A program made the translations under genes and the position numbers. Positions 1 to 10,609 of a stretch of DNA of 64,000 nucleotides are shown in pieces. This DNA comes from Aplectana chamaeleonis. Lineage: Eukaryota > Nematoda > Chromadorea > Rhabditida > Cosmocercidae. The stretch is from assembly GCA_029168955.1 (NCBI GenBank), contig JAPDOI010000288.1, positions 1-64,000 on the forward strand, given 5' to 3'. The notes below the pieces were generated by a model. It saw only the letters and a program-made list of their open reading frames with translations. It had not been told where the DNA came from and did not search any database. The stretch's first letter is position 1; every line of letters begins with the position of its first letter.

Positions 1-539
1 TAATTGATGGCATGGGCAACTCTCAGCCTCTGCAGGTTTCAAATACCATGTGAAACTACACATGCACACACACATGTGAATTTTCATGCATGAACAGAGA
101 AAGGTAATCACCTACACCTTTTCCCAGTGCACGGTGACACTGGATCCTCATAATATGACACTCACACTTACAGCGAATCATAAGAATTGCATGTGCTAAT
201 GCGGTCACACAACCTGAAAGATATAGCGAATAAAAATTCTGACAGTGAAAAAATGGGTGCACAGCGAGGCCTGGCGAGTTTTCGCTCCACAGAACCTTTG
301 CGTGAGCCAACTACCTGAGACGGATTAGTTAGTTAGAACGGTGGTGACTGACTTCCGTCTAACCGAAAGTTGCTGTACGTAGGTATGGACTCTCCTGAGC
401 AGAGCAGGGTGCCGTACATTTACAGCAGGCCGTGGGGTATCACAATGTGGGATCAAAAGCAAAACATAAGAAGCCAGCAGTAAATCGTCGGTTGCTACCG
501 GCATAAAATTCACAACCCCTTCTGCAATTCCTTCCCTTA
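1..539. other. no gene recognised
   Basis: Both strands carry only short open frames, none with a recognisable domain or a convincing acceptor/donor pair. The right border of the stretch is the TA dinucleotide flanking the MITE that follows. Confidence 0.4.
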
Positions 540-1363
540 CTCTGCCAATTCGAGACTTGATGCCGCAGCAAAAGACTTGATGCTCATGTACAAGTCGGCA
601 TGAAGTCTTAATTTGCCGCGCTAAATTCACTCTATGGGTGAATTTGCCGCTAGGAAGGTGAGAATGAGGTGAATTTCCCGTGAAAATGGTGCGAACTGGC
701 AGCGAGAGAGGGTCAATTTACCCCGAAAATGAGGTGAATTAACCTCGAAAAATGGGTGAATTTACCCCGAAAATTTCACGAATTTGAAGGTCCACAGCAA
801 GGAAGCCCCCTTGTCCGCAACATGAGCGTAATCTTCACCGAGGTCTGCGGTGAGGAGCCACCCTCTGCGGACCCCGGCGTAACTCGTCCCCCGTCGTGAG
901 GATACCCACTGTATCCTCCCAGCAGAAATTATGCTGGCCTCCGGAGAGTGACCCGAAGTCACCTTTCAGGGCCGGCAGCAGAATGCCGAATGAGGACTCT
1001 GGTGGGATGAGGCTGTTTTATACCGGTGCTCATAGTAAACACATTGAGACGTGATTATCCGTTTTATCATGTTTTCGCTGGTATGTTTTCATTTGTTTAG
1101 AAATTTCTGAGATGCCAGCAACGGCGGTAATTTCACCCTTTGCGCTGAGTGGTATCCAGCCGCTCAACAACTGATATGCATTAACATGTTAGCGCAGGCG
1201 GTATTTTCACGCTTTGCGCTGACTGATATCCAACCGCTCAGCAAATTCACCCTTTGCGCGGATAAGCTTTCATGACGGCGCTAAAGGTGAATTTGATGCC
1301 TTATGATAACAAAGCGTGATAAAGGCCGCTTTCGCCGAAGCATCAAGTCTCGAATTGGCAGAG
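540..1363. mobile_element. MITE with 24-bp terminal inverted repeats and TA target duplication
   Basis: A perfect 26-bp inverted repeat, including the flanking TA, lies at 538-563 and 1340-1365. The repeat begins TACTCTGCC and ends CTTGATGC. Taking TA as target duplication gives an 824-bp element of Tc1/mariner type. The interior has no transposase. It holds many short TGAATTTRCC motifs (620-770), two copies of a TTCACSCTTTGCGCTGA motif about 75 bp apart (1128-1250), and at about 780-1060 a copy of the dispersed repeat also seen near 3265 and 29807. What is seen is the repeat; the family assignment is inferred from TA. Confidence 0.7.
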
Positions 1364-1365
1364 TA

Positions 1366-1842
1366 CGTCGCTACCCACTGCCCTTTCTTCCAATTTGTAG
1401 AGTTCACAAGCTATTAATCTCGCCTTACCGTCTCTATCATGATAAGGACAAACGCATTCTCATTTTATATGATGTTTCCCTAGTTCACCAACGTCATGCC
1501 CTTGTTCTCAATGAATGAAATTAGTAGGTGGTTGTTTATGTTTTTGTGGTGCAGATTTTGATAAGCTCAGACTTGCAACATATAAAAAACTGGTTTTTGG
1601 AAGTTAGGAATCGAAATGACTGAGCGGTTGCAATGAGTGGCGAACAGAGAAGGTGCGGAAGTGGACCTGCTGCTTGTTTCCTAAAACTGGCAAGAAAATG
1701 TCTCAGGAGTTCTGCGTCAATCTCGAAACGCGTCGCACGCTTCTCAAAATTCATGTTTTCTAATCTGTTTTCTTCTCCACAAAAGGTTAAGATTTAGCAT
1801 TAAAAATTTAAAAAACCTTTTTCAAATTCTTCACTCTTGGTA
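1366..1842. other. no gene recognised
   Basis: Unique-looking sequence between the MITE and the minisatellite. No domain, no plausible exon and no RNA gene was seen. Confidence 0.35.
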
Positions 1843-2735
1843 ACGTCCTGCACACTCCCACTGCGGTCCTGCTAACTTTTGATGACCTGCACACTCCCAC
1901 TCGTGACCTGTGCATTTTCTATGACGCCCTGCACACTCCCACTGGGGTCCTGCACACTCCCACTGGGGACCTGCGCACCCTCTATGACGTCCTGCACCCT
2001 ACCATTTGGGTCCTGCACACTATCTGTGACGTGCTGCACACTCGCGTTGGGGTCCTGCACACATTCAATGACGTCCTGCGCACTCCTACTCAGGACCTGC
2101 ACATTTTCTGTTATGTCCTGCACACTCCAGCTGGGGTCCTGCACAATTTCTATGACGTCCTGCACACTCCCGCTGGGGACCTGCACATTTTCTATGATGT
2201 CCTGCGCACTTCCACCGGGGTCCTGCACACTTTCTATGACGTCCTGCACACTTCCTCTGGGGTCCTGCACATTTCTACGATGTCCTGCACACTCCCGCTG
2301 GGGGCCTGCACAATTATGACGTCCTGCACACTTCCTTTTGGGGTCCTGTACACTTTCAATGACGTCCTGCACACTCCCGCTGGGGACCTGCACATTTTCT
2401 ATGATGTCCTGCACACTTCCACCGGGGTCCTGCACACTTTATATGACGTCGTGCATACTCCCACTGGGGTCCTGCACACTTTCTACGACGTCCTGGACAC
2501 TTCCGCTGGGGTCCTGCACACTTTCCATGCCCCGTTTGCGCACTCCCACTGGGGGCCTCCCCACCTTCTATGACGTCCTGCACACTTCCGCTGGGGTCCT
2601 GAACATTCCTACTTAGGGCCTGCGCACTTTCTATGACGTCCTGCACACTCCGATTAGGGTCCTGCACACTTTCTATGACTTCTTGCACACCCTCACTGGG
2701 GTCCTGCACTCCTTTTATGACGCCCTGCATTTTTG
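1843..2735. repeat. 42-bp minisatellite, two related 21-bp half-units
   Basis: The stretch is a head-to-tail array of about 21 units. Each unit is two 21-bp halves, one containing CACTCCCRCTGGGGTCCTG and one containing TTTTCTATGACGTCCTG. Because 42 is divisible by three and the unit has few stops, long open frames exist on both strands (for example 1872-2435 minus and 2031-2573 plus); their proteins are simple repeats of the unit. A relic unit lies near 2891-2945. I read it as non-coding tandem DNA. Confidence 0.9.
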
Positions 2736-3027
2736 CATCGCTAGACGACTCGCAGAAGTTATCATGACCCACGGCCAAAAGTGCGCTCCACGGACAAACT
2801 CGGTTGCCCCGAGGCACGTAGAGGTGACTCAGGCTGATTTTTTGGTAATCGATAAATGTCGCACCCACCTAAATGTTGGTACCATTTCATACAAGTTTTG
2901 CACCATTCCTACTGTTGTCCTGCACACATTCCATGACGTCCTACTCACACACATCAGGACCCGCTCTGCTTTAAGTATAAGGTTTGGCACTAAAATTTTA
3001 CATTTTCTGGTTTCCTGACTTCTACTC

Positions 3028-3264
3028 TCCAGGCCGGAGCATTGCAGAAAAATTCTGACAGATTGCAGGAAAATTCTGCCAGATTACGGAACATTTTGCC
3101 CTCAATTTTACTCTGAATACTAAAATTTTCATTTTTCTGAACAAGGCCAGTCTTGATGGTAATTTTACCGTTTTCTGGCAGATTTATCTCGTTTTCTGTC
3201 AGAAATTTTCCGAAATCTGTCAGAATTTTCCCGTACTCTGGTCTGGATAGTACGGAAAAATCTG
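3028..3264. repeat. degenerate TTCTGNCAGATT repeat cluster
   Basis: About eight imperfect copies of a TTCTGNCAGATT motif occur in both orientations. The same motif family recurs at about 9440-9870, so this is probably the end of a dispersed transposon-like repeat that continues into the next feature. Confidence 0.5.
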
Positions 3265-3490
3265 CCAGATTGCACTGTCCGTCGCAGTTTGCTGTGAAGA
3301 ACCACCCTCCCCGCGGATCGCGGCAAAAGCCGCCCCCACCCCCCCCCCCCCCCCAGCCGTGGGGATACCCCTATAACGTCAGCAGTCAAAAATATGCTGG
3401 CCTCCGGAGAGTGATTCGAAGTCACCTTCCAGGGCCGGCATTCAAATGAGGACTCTAGTGAGATGAGGCGCCTTTTATACCGGCTGTGCA
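3265..3490 (+). repeat. dispersed repeat, copy 2 of 3
   Basis: Sequence around 3265-3490 matches about 840-1050 (same strand) and 29807-29900 (opposite strand). Shared blocks include CTGTGAAGAACCACCCTC-like and GGCCTCCGGAGAGTGA segments and a downstream TTTTATACCGG. A poly-C tract at 3336-3354 distinguishes this copy. No terminal repeats were found, so the class is unknown. Confidence 0.65.
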
Positions 3491-5096
3491 CGTGATAAGC
3501 ACGTTACGACGTGATCATTCGTGACCATTATCAATTGTCTTTCCAACCGGCCGAATTGAAGATGGCGTGGCGTGTTTTGTGGCTCGCGGGCGAGCCAATA
3601 TCCGCGCTGCGTGTGCGTCGCATGCAACATGGTTCGCCGTGGCGCCAGACAGTGAGAAGGGCGGGCAGATCAGTGGAAAGGGCTGGGCAACCGCTAATGA
3701 TTCAAAGTGGCCTCAACCAATAGGTGTGACAGCCCCAAGATTCAGCAGTGGATCTAGTGGTTACCTGGGCCTATGAGTGAGAGCTGGCCATTGATCCTAA
3801 AAGGTGTTGGTTGTGCGAATGCATCTCAGCCATCAGAGATCACTCCTATAGGTGCGAAGATGTATACCTGGGTTGACACTTTCAATACGGCGCGACGCGA
3901 TTATTTGATATTACTGAGTATCGATCACTATTACGTCGCGCTTCGATTCAATGTCAGTGTAAGCCGCCGCGTTACTCCGCGGTGGAAGTATAAACTCGGC
4001 CTAAGGCTGAATATTGAATTCGGGTCCGTAATATTCTACGTCGCTTATATCTCGCTCATTTGGAGGAATTGAGATCTCATATCTACTCTGCATGTATTAC
4101 ACAGGAGGGTTCCACCACACAATTACTTCAAAATCTCAACAAAAAATCATGTATGAAGGAGTACCTCGGACAGAAAATAGGGCTGACCGCTCGCAACAAT
4201 AGGACCGACCGCGGGATCGGCGACGTTCCGACCGCATCATTGCGAGCGTTCCGACCGGTATTCAGCCGCGGTCAGTACTAAAGTGAGCGCGTTCCGAACG
4301 CAAATCTGCATCACGGCGCTTTGCGTTCGGACCGCGGGCAAGTATGATATCACGGCGCCCTTCCGATGGGAGGGGCTCAGAACAGCGCAATACGCCAGCA
4401 GGAGATCCTACAATCATGGTGCCCAATACTGGCTATTACAGTATGAAATAGCCAGTACTGGATATCACGATTGGGGACTCAGGCTAGCGTATTGCATAAC
4501 AACATAACACGAAAATGATAATATACAAATTTATTTCCAAATCAACTAGTAATGATACAATAATTGTGAAACAAATTGTGTTTGTTCACAATAATGGCTA
4601 ACGGTTACACACAAAAATATGCAACGAAATACATTACATGATCGAGTTCACAAGTTTCCAAAAATGACTTCAAATACTTGATAAAAAAACGAATTGGAAG
4701 TATGGGCAATTTGGATGTAGAATCCGAAAATAGTGCACGTTGGTGTGATTATAAATGTCAAATATTCGAAAAAACAAGTGAAAATGAATTTTAGTAACTG
4801 AAAACATATACAATCGAACTGCGAATTCCCTTTTGTGTCACATCCAGTCAAGTGATTCATATTTTGAATGTTATTACTGTAAAACTTCAATCCGCATTCA
4901 TTTGTTCTGCTTTCACGCTGTTACATGAAGATTATGTTATAAACAACACTGTTTCCAATTATTTCAAACCATCTTTCAAAAATTGTGAACCCGAAAATTA
5001 AAACTTTTACAGCGCACAAAAGTGAAGTCATCAAAACTGAGAACCCAAGTGGTAACTGATCATTGTTCTCCAAGAACACAGATACCCAGACCGCGT
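3491..5096. other. no gene recognised; short GCGGTC-rich patch at 4169-4345
   Basis: No exon could be supported. The patch 4169-4345 contains repeated GACCGC and CGTTCCGACCG motifs. Part of it (about 4169-4200) is an inverted copy of the patch at 8560-8805. The rest, especially 4500-5096, is AT-rich and looks intronic or intergenic. Confidence 0.4.
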
Positions 5097-5100
5097 TTAA

Positions 5101-5530
5101 AGGCAGTGTTCTATAAATTTCACTTCCGATATCTCCACGGTTTGCGGAAGCTCTGGTGCCCTATATAGCAAGGCATGCTTCAAAAGGACACGAAAGAGGA
5201 TAGGCCCTCTCTTGTCTACGTTGATTTTTGAGCGTGGAGGAATTGACCTCTACAAGGATGATACCTATCAGTGCAATGAAGCGATCAGCTCACTTATCAG
5301 CGCTTTCTTGACTTGATCATTCCTGTAATCTGAGTCTTATTTGTTCATTCCGAGGGGGCGGATCTGGGGTACCAGGCGTCCCTGGGCTCCCAAAACGCTT
5401 GTTTGCAGCCGTTATTTTGCCCCTCCTGACTCGTTTTCTACCGTTCTTTCGACACTGGGAGCCTAGGATCCTTCTCCCCTATCATTTTACTGTGGAAAGC
5501 CAACAATGATGATCATCGTGAACACTGCCT
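5101..5530 (+). mobile_element. TTAA-flanked MITE, family A, full-length copy
   Basis: A 430-bp element has TTAA at 5097-5100 and again at 5531-5534. Its left end is AGGCAGTGTTC and its right end ATCGTGAACACTGCCT. An inverted full-length relative lies at 50821-51267, with matching interior throughout (for example the GGGAGCCTAGGATCCTTCTC block). TTAA target duplication is a property of piggyBac-type elements; the transposase is not in the window. Confidence 0.85.
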
Positions 5531-6205
5531 TTAAAAATATAGCTAACAATAAGACGACAGCACATTCGAGATTCCCTACAGCAAAGAAGCGAAATCGATA
5601 TCATTAAACGAGATAATGGTAGTAGGGCATGTTATAAGGCTATTAGAACTTACAAATATATCCCCATGTAAAACTAAGTGGGCATCTACACTATCCGCAC
5701 TAAGTTTTGTAAAAATGGGGAGCATCTGGCAAACTTGGCAAAAAGTCTGATGCGCGTAACTTCTTTGAATAATGATTTTTCGAATTCTAGAAGAAACGCT
5801 ATCATATTCGCGAATAAAAGCTGCTTAACTATATACGACTTTTAGTAAAGATCCCTAAATTCGCTTTGTTTTTATAGGAAATAATTTTTTCAGCCGTTTT
5901 TCAAAAAGCGTCGCGCGGCGAAACTTTGAGCTGTATTCATGCAAAAGTAATGGAAGAGCGCGCTGCGAAAAGCAAAGCGAAATTTTTAACAGTATTTTTG
6001 AGTGATGGAAGAGCGATCTGTATGCTTTCTTCATAAATTAGGTTTAAATGAGAGTATCTCAAGGGTTGTTTAGGTTGAAATTTAGAAAACTTTCAATTAA
6101 GAGTCCGGGGTTCTCGCAACAAACTCCGACTTTTCATGTAGTTCTCAGGTGTGTTTAATGAAGGACTTCCAAGAATCCAACCAGCACAAACCTCGAGATT
6201 CTCAC

Positions 6206-6345
6206 CTGCACCTAATTCATGAAGAACGCCTGAGATCGCTCTTCCATCACTCGTGCAAATACTGCTAAGCTCGCCGCACTTCATGACGCACGACGTTTTA
6301 TAAACGATCGCGAGTGTTCCTTCAAAGTGCGCAGCGTTACAAAGG
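6206..6345 (-). CDS. possible isolated internal exon, unknown protein
   Basis: On the minus strand a 140-nt open stretch starts after a CGACTCAG acceptor and ends at a GTGCAG|GTGAGA donor. It encodes 46 residues beginning LCNAAHFEGTL and ending GVLHELGA, with three more cysteines in the middle. I do not recognise a family. Open frame plus both splice consensus sites is the whole case, and such coincidences are not rare in 64 kb. No neighbouring exon of matching phase was found. Confidence 0.2.
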
Positions 6346-7036
6346 CTGAGTCGACCCACAAGTCACATGGTGGGTATTGGATAGCAGCGGTATTGTAGTT
6401 CTGAAAGGAATGGTCTTTAATAGGCAGTTACAAATGTGTGTTCTTTTAGATATTCGGCCCATACAGAAAAATTAAACTAATCAACTACGCAGACCTTGGA
6501 CGGAATGCAGGTGACGACGCTTGAATATGAAATCAGAAAAAACTGAATTGTTCTAAATTAAATCAAGTGATTTTAGGAAAAGTTCAATGAGCTCATCGTT
6601 AGAAATAAACCCCTGCATACTAGTTTGGATCAAAAAGAAGTGCTTATGAACTCTGGAAATTTGATTAATATGTTATTATGATCCGTTGAACGGCTGTAAT
6701 CAGATTATTATTCGATTCGACAATAAGGGACTAATGCACAAGTACTAGCGGCAAGAGTGAACGAATAAGCACTATTAAACAACAATTATTACATTCATTT
6801 CAGAGGAAGGAATAATTACTTGAGTTAAAGATTGGTTCTAACCAGGAATAATTGTACCTCTGTATATTCTTCATTGAACAACAGACAGAGAGACAACATA
6901 GAGCTTGCTTCTCTATCCAAAACAATGGAAACGGAACTTATACCAAGGTTTGGCATAAACTTTGAATGCTGAAGACTTCAGTCCCGCCTAATACCTACAA
7001 CTGTCACAGCAAAGAGTTCTGGAGGAAAAAATCTAG

Positions 7037-7240
7037 TCAGGAAAATCTAAGGATTATGATCACAAAAAGTGTTACAGACCCTAGCTCTGCTACGACGGCC
7101 TCTCCAAATGTAGTGCGCAGAAACTCAACGGGATCATCGTACTGTGGTTCAGCATTTCCTAGGTGTAATCTCACTGGATTCAACTCCCAAACCGTAACAC
7201 AAAACGCATACCTCGCTTTGTAGCCTTCGATCTGTTCCAT
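7037..7240 (-). CDS. possible short coding segment, unknown protein
   Basis: A 67-residue minus-strand frame begins MEQIEGYKARYAFCVTVWE and carries a mixed, non-repetitive composition with an acidic middle (PQYDDPVEFLRTTFGE). It resembles real protein more than most frames nearby. However, there is no recognised domain, no conserved splice structure and no partner exon, so it may be chance. Confidence 0.2.
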   Translation of the reverse strand: MEQIEGYKARYAFCVTVWELNPVRLHLGNAEPQYDDPVEFLRTTFGEAVVAELGSVTLFVIIILRFS

Positions 7241-7514
7241 CTAATTTTCCCCGTCGCCGCTTCGAGCCTTCCCATGCAGGAAACCTCTCAGAAATTTCTG
7301 AAAAATGGGAACCAATTTAAGTCATAAACGTCGTGAGCCTATGTTGCAAAAGCAGATTTATCGGTTGGCTGTGTTGTTTAAATTGGCAGCAACAAGTATG
7401 TGAGTGGCTTATTATTGAAAAAGCTGTTTTGTTAATACCAGGTCAAGTGTACACACTATGCACATTTTGTACATACATTAAGATGCAAAAAGCTTCTTCT
7501 CAACTTGAAGGCCC

Positions 7515-7740
7515 AGCAGAAACGCTCAAAAACTTTGTTGGGATAACCACTGGAGTCGTATGGCCCCCTAGTAGAAACGCTCGCGCAGTTGGAAGCGTCA
7601 AAAGCTAGTCTAAACTACTAAATTTAAGCACGGTAAGTCAAAAATTTTGTTAACCCCGCCCACGAACTTCGACAACTCTGCCCCCAAATACAAACTCATC
7701 TAGACTGATTCTTCGAATACAGTCACTGTGGCTGGTTTTG
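7515..7740 (-). mobile_element. degraded copy of TTAA MITE family G
   Basis: The sequence is an inverted, diverged match to the right half of the element at 52188-52681. It includes the GCGTCAAAA...TAGTTTAGAC block and a CGCCCACGAA...CTCTGCCCC block. The end is worn and no flanking TTAA survives. Confidence 0.5.
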
Positions 7741-7864
7741 ATGCGTACAATTAGGTTAGCGTTCTAGTACAGGCTGCAAGAGTCCATCGGCTCCACAATC
7801 TCAGTTCTATCGGCTTTTGCACACCTACAACGTCGCTCCCAAACTTTTTTCTCAAATCTCAAAG

Positions 7865-8160
7865 CACTTTTTGCTGCTGTGCGCACTCCTGTCGAAGCCC
7901 CACCCACGACTGGGAAGGTGAAGAAACTTGCCCTCGAAGCCCTCACCGACTTCCAGCCTAATTACCCACACTTTTTCCGAATTTCAAAAGCACTTTTTCG
8001 CCTTATGCCCCTCCTCATATCGAAGCCCCGCCCGCATTTCAGAACATTGAAAACTTGCTCTCGAAGCCCTCACAGACTTCCAATATGTTACCCACACTTT
8101 TTCGAATTTCAAAGCACTTTTTGCCGCTAGGCGCACTTCTGTCGAAGCCCCGCCCACTTC
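7865..8160. repeat. 125-bp tandem repeat, about 2.3 copies
   Basis: The phrase GTCGAAGCCCCRCCCAC recurs at 7891, about 8019 and 8141, and a CCACACTTTTTCGAATTTCAAA phrase recurs with the same spacing. Two copies and a partial third are visible. Confidence 0.75.
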
Positions 8161-8495
8161 CGATCACTTTCCTTTCACGCCTTTAGGAGCTTCCTACTTG
8201 TTTCCCTCAAAGCTACCCACCCAACTGAATCCCTACACACCTTCCCGCAACATTTCTGCATATGTCTACATCAACCGACGGTCAACACCCGTTTTCAATA
8301 AAGTATTATTGTTATTCTTGCTAATAACCAGTGTAAACAACGCAGGTTATCATAAAAAAGAGTGTATATACAGGAGACACAAGGGGAACCCAGAACCATA
8401 CAGTGGGAAGAAAGAAAAATAAAGAAAAACATTAAAGAAGCGAGATGACACGGAAACTGCAGCAGAAATAATCGACGATTCAGGCGTGAAGTTGA

Positions 8496-8806
8496 ATGTA
8501 TCCTCGCCGCCACATACTCATGCAATCTCCCTCACGTCTGCGCGCGGTTGGTCCTAAAGTTGCGCGGTTTTTCTGCCCGCTTTGCAAGAGTCGCGCGCGG
8601 TCCGAACGGAAAGAGGTGAGAGCCGTGAAAGGACAAGAGCGGTCAGGAACGCTCGCAACTTTTCAAGATCGTACTGACCGCGTGCTTTGCGCGCGGTCAG
8701 CCCTATTCTGTTTTTTGCGAGCGGTCGAAACGGTTCTTGCGCGCGGTCGGTACTAAGGGCGAAAACTTGCGCGCGGTCAAGCCTATTTTCTGTCCGAGAC
8801 TGTGCC
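8496..8806. repeat. GCGCGGTC-rich degenerate repeat patch
   Basis: Seven or more GCGCGGTC-like motifs lie within 300 bp, interleaved with phrases such as CCTATTTTCTGTC. Part of the patch matches 4169-4200 in inverted orientation. It abuts the MITE that starts at 8812. Confidence 0.55.
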
Positions 8807-8811
8807 TTTAA

Positions 8812-9271
8812 AGGCAGTGTTCACGATAAAAGTCGTTTTTCTGTTTTTCCGCCAATCTTGAAAACGGTCCCATGCTGATTCAAATGATGTCGCTTGAATC
8901 GTACAAAACCCTCTGGAAACGGAGTTATGGCCCCTTAAAATTCAGCTAGGGAAGCTTTGATGACGAGTTGTCCGAGGCTTGTAACTCCCGTTTTTTGCAG
9001 CCGATGCGTGCGAGCTGACCTGAGTAAAGAGAGACGTTGAGAATGAAGGGAAGAACGGGGCTTTTGATCGAAAACTATCGCTCATCGCTAATTCAGGGAA
9101 GCTGTACCTGGACACGTGAGGAGGTGGCCCAATGGGTTGATTGGCCCACGAGATTTTCACCCAGATACCGGCCGTTTTTCGTCGTACTTCCGTTCTTAAT
9201 CTTCTTAGAGGGACCCAAAGCTTACGTTCTAGCCAGAAAAACGTGCAACTTTTCCTTCGTGAACACAGCCT
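8812..9271 (-). mobile_element. TTAA MITE, family B, copy 1
   Basis: Left end AGGCAGTGTTCACGA follows TTAA (8808-8811); right end is worn (CGTGAACACAGCC then TTGA). Over about 460 bp it is the reverse complement of 60094-60558, including the GGCTTTTGATCGAAAACTATCGC and ACCCAAAGCTTACGTT blocks. It is non-coding; long frames inside it are incidental. Confidence 0.85.
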
Positions 9272-10559
9272 TGAAATCGGGCACAACGCGCGCCACATGG
9301 ATCACATTCGCGTTCCGGCGTAATCCTCGACCGTTTTGCTATGAAATTTCCTGGAGTATAAGCCACGCCTCACCACTCTTTCTGAGTCTCGAAACAGTTT
9401 TGATCTTAAAACCTCATTCTTACTGACCTCAAAACCGCCGATTCGGATGTCGAAGCCGTATTTCGTAGTCTGCCAGAAATGGCCATTTTTCTGACAGATT
9501 ACAGGAGTCAGGAAAATTAAGGAAAAAGTTAGTGGCAAATCTCTCGTAATCTGGCAGGTGCATTAACACCAGAGATTAGGGTAAATTCTCTGGTAAAATG
9601 TCCGTAATCGGGTGGTAATTGCACATTTACCACTGATCACTGGGAAATTTCTGGTAATTTTCTGGTACTACACCGGCCTGAGAATTCATCTATTCAGGCC
9701 GAAAAAAATCTAGTAGATTTCCAAAAAATTTTGCTCCTTTACCAACAAAATCTACCAGAAAACGGATACAGATTAACCGAAATTTACACGTAAAATTTCC
9801 GTAATTTTTCGGAATTCTATTGGAATTTACCATAAATCTGCAGTATTTCGGCCTGCGGAATTCTGTCGTTATTTAAAGAAATTCGTTGGTAATCTGGCGA
9901 AACGTACTTTTTCCGACCAGTATGACTTGCAACCGGCTATCCTATCACGAGGGCGAGTTGAACACACGCGCCAAAGCCTTTTTCCGTCAGTTTGCTGTTC
10001 TTGTCTCGCTTTTCAGTATTTTTACTGAAGCTAAGCTATTTGTATACATATTTGGATTGGTGCACATGCTTTTTTTAGCATGAGAACAAATAGCCTCAAT
10101 TTAAAATAATTCATCAAAACGGGGCCAAAGATAACGGTTGTGAAAGAACCACAGCGCGTGTGTCGCCATCGTATCATAGGATAGCCGTTGATTCTAAATC
10201 ATACTGATCAGCATCTGTTCATCAGATTGCCAGACTGAATCTCCATCGTAAGCAAACCAAAGTAGAAGATGAACATTTATCCTGATCCATTAAATAACAG
10301 CAGGTGATCAGGTGCATGCTACTATAGATAGATAAATGAATATACTAATTATTGCGGTGCGTTTTTTTTTCCTTCGTACGCGAGTGACCACTGAAGGCGT
10401 TTCGACGCTCGTATTCGCTGAAAGTGCACAATGTCAGTCATTAATCCTCATATAAAATTTCTATGAAAAAGAGTATAGCAAGTGTTACGGTCTGAGGACT
10501 GATATGCACACCTCAGGCTCCAAACTAATAATTAAATAAATAATAATAATTAACACAAA
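9272..10559. other. repeat debris and unique sequence, no gene
   Basis: Between 9440 and 9870 there are many TCTGGTAATTT and TCTGNCAGATT-like motifs, related to the cluster at 3028-3264. A small hairpin (CGGCCTGA at 9674, TCAGGCCG at 9694) sits in the middle. From 9870 to 10559 the sequence is AT-rich with no supported feature. Confidence 0.4.
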
Positions 10560-10609
10560 ATACTTAAATAATTAATAATTAATAATAATCAATCATTCCA
10601 TAGTAATAA

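Larger units (their letters stand above)
5535..7510. other. AT-rich stretch without a firm gene
   Basis: Most of the stretch is AT-rich unique sequence. A perfect 20-bp inverted repeat (GAGTGATGGAAGAGCGATCT at 6000-6019 and its complement at 6233-6252) is the only structure beyond the two weak coding candidates listed separately. Confidence 0.35.

Noticed and set aside
1872..2573. Long frames of 180-187 codons on both strands
   Set aside because: The 42-bp unit is a multiple of three and lacks stops, so it stays open in several frames; the proteins simply repeat the unit.
8942..9426. Frames of 118-129 codons on both strands
   Set aside because: They lie in MITE family B, whose other copy at 60094 does not preserve either frame.
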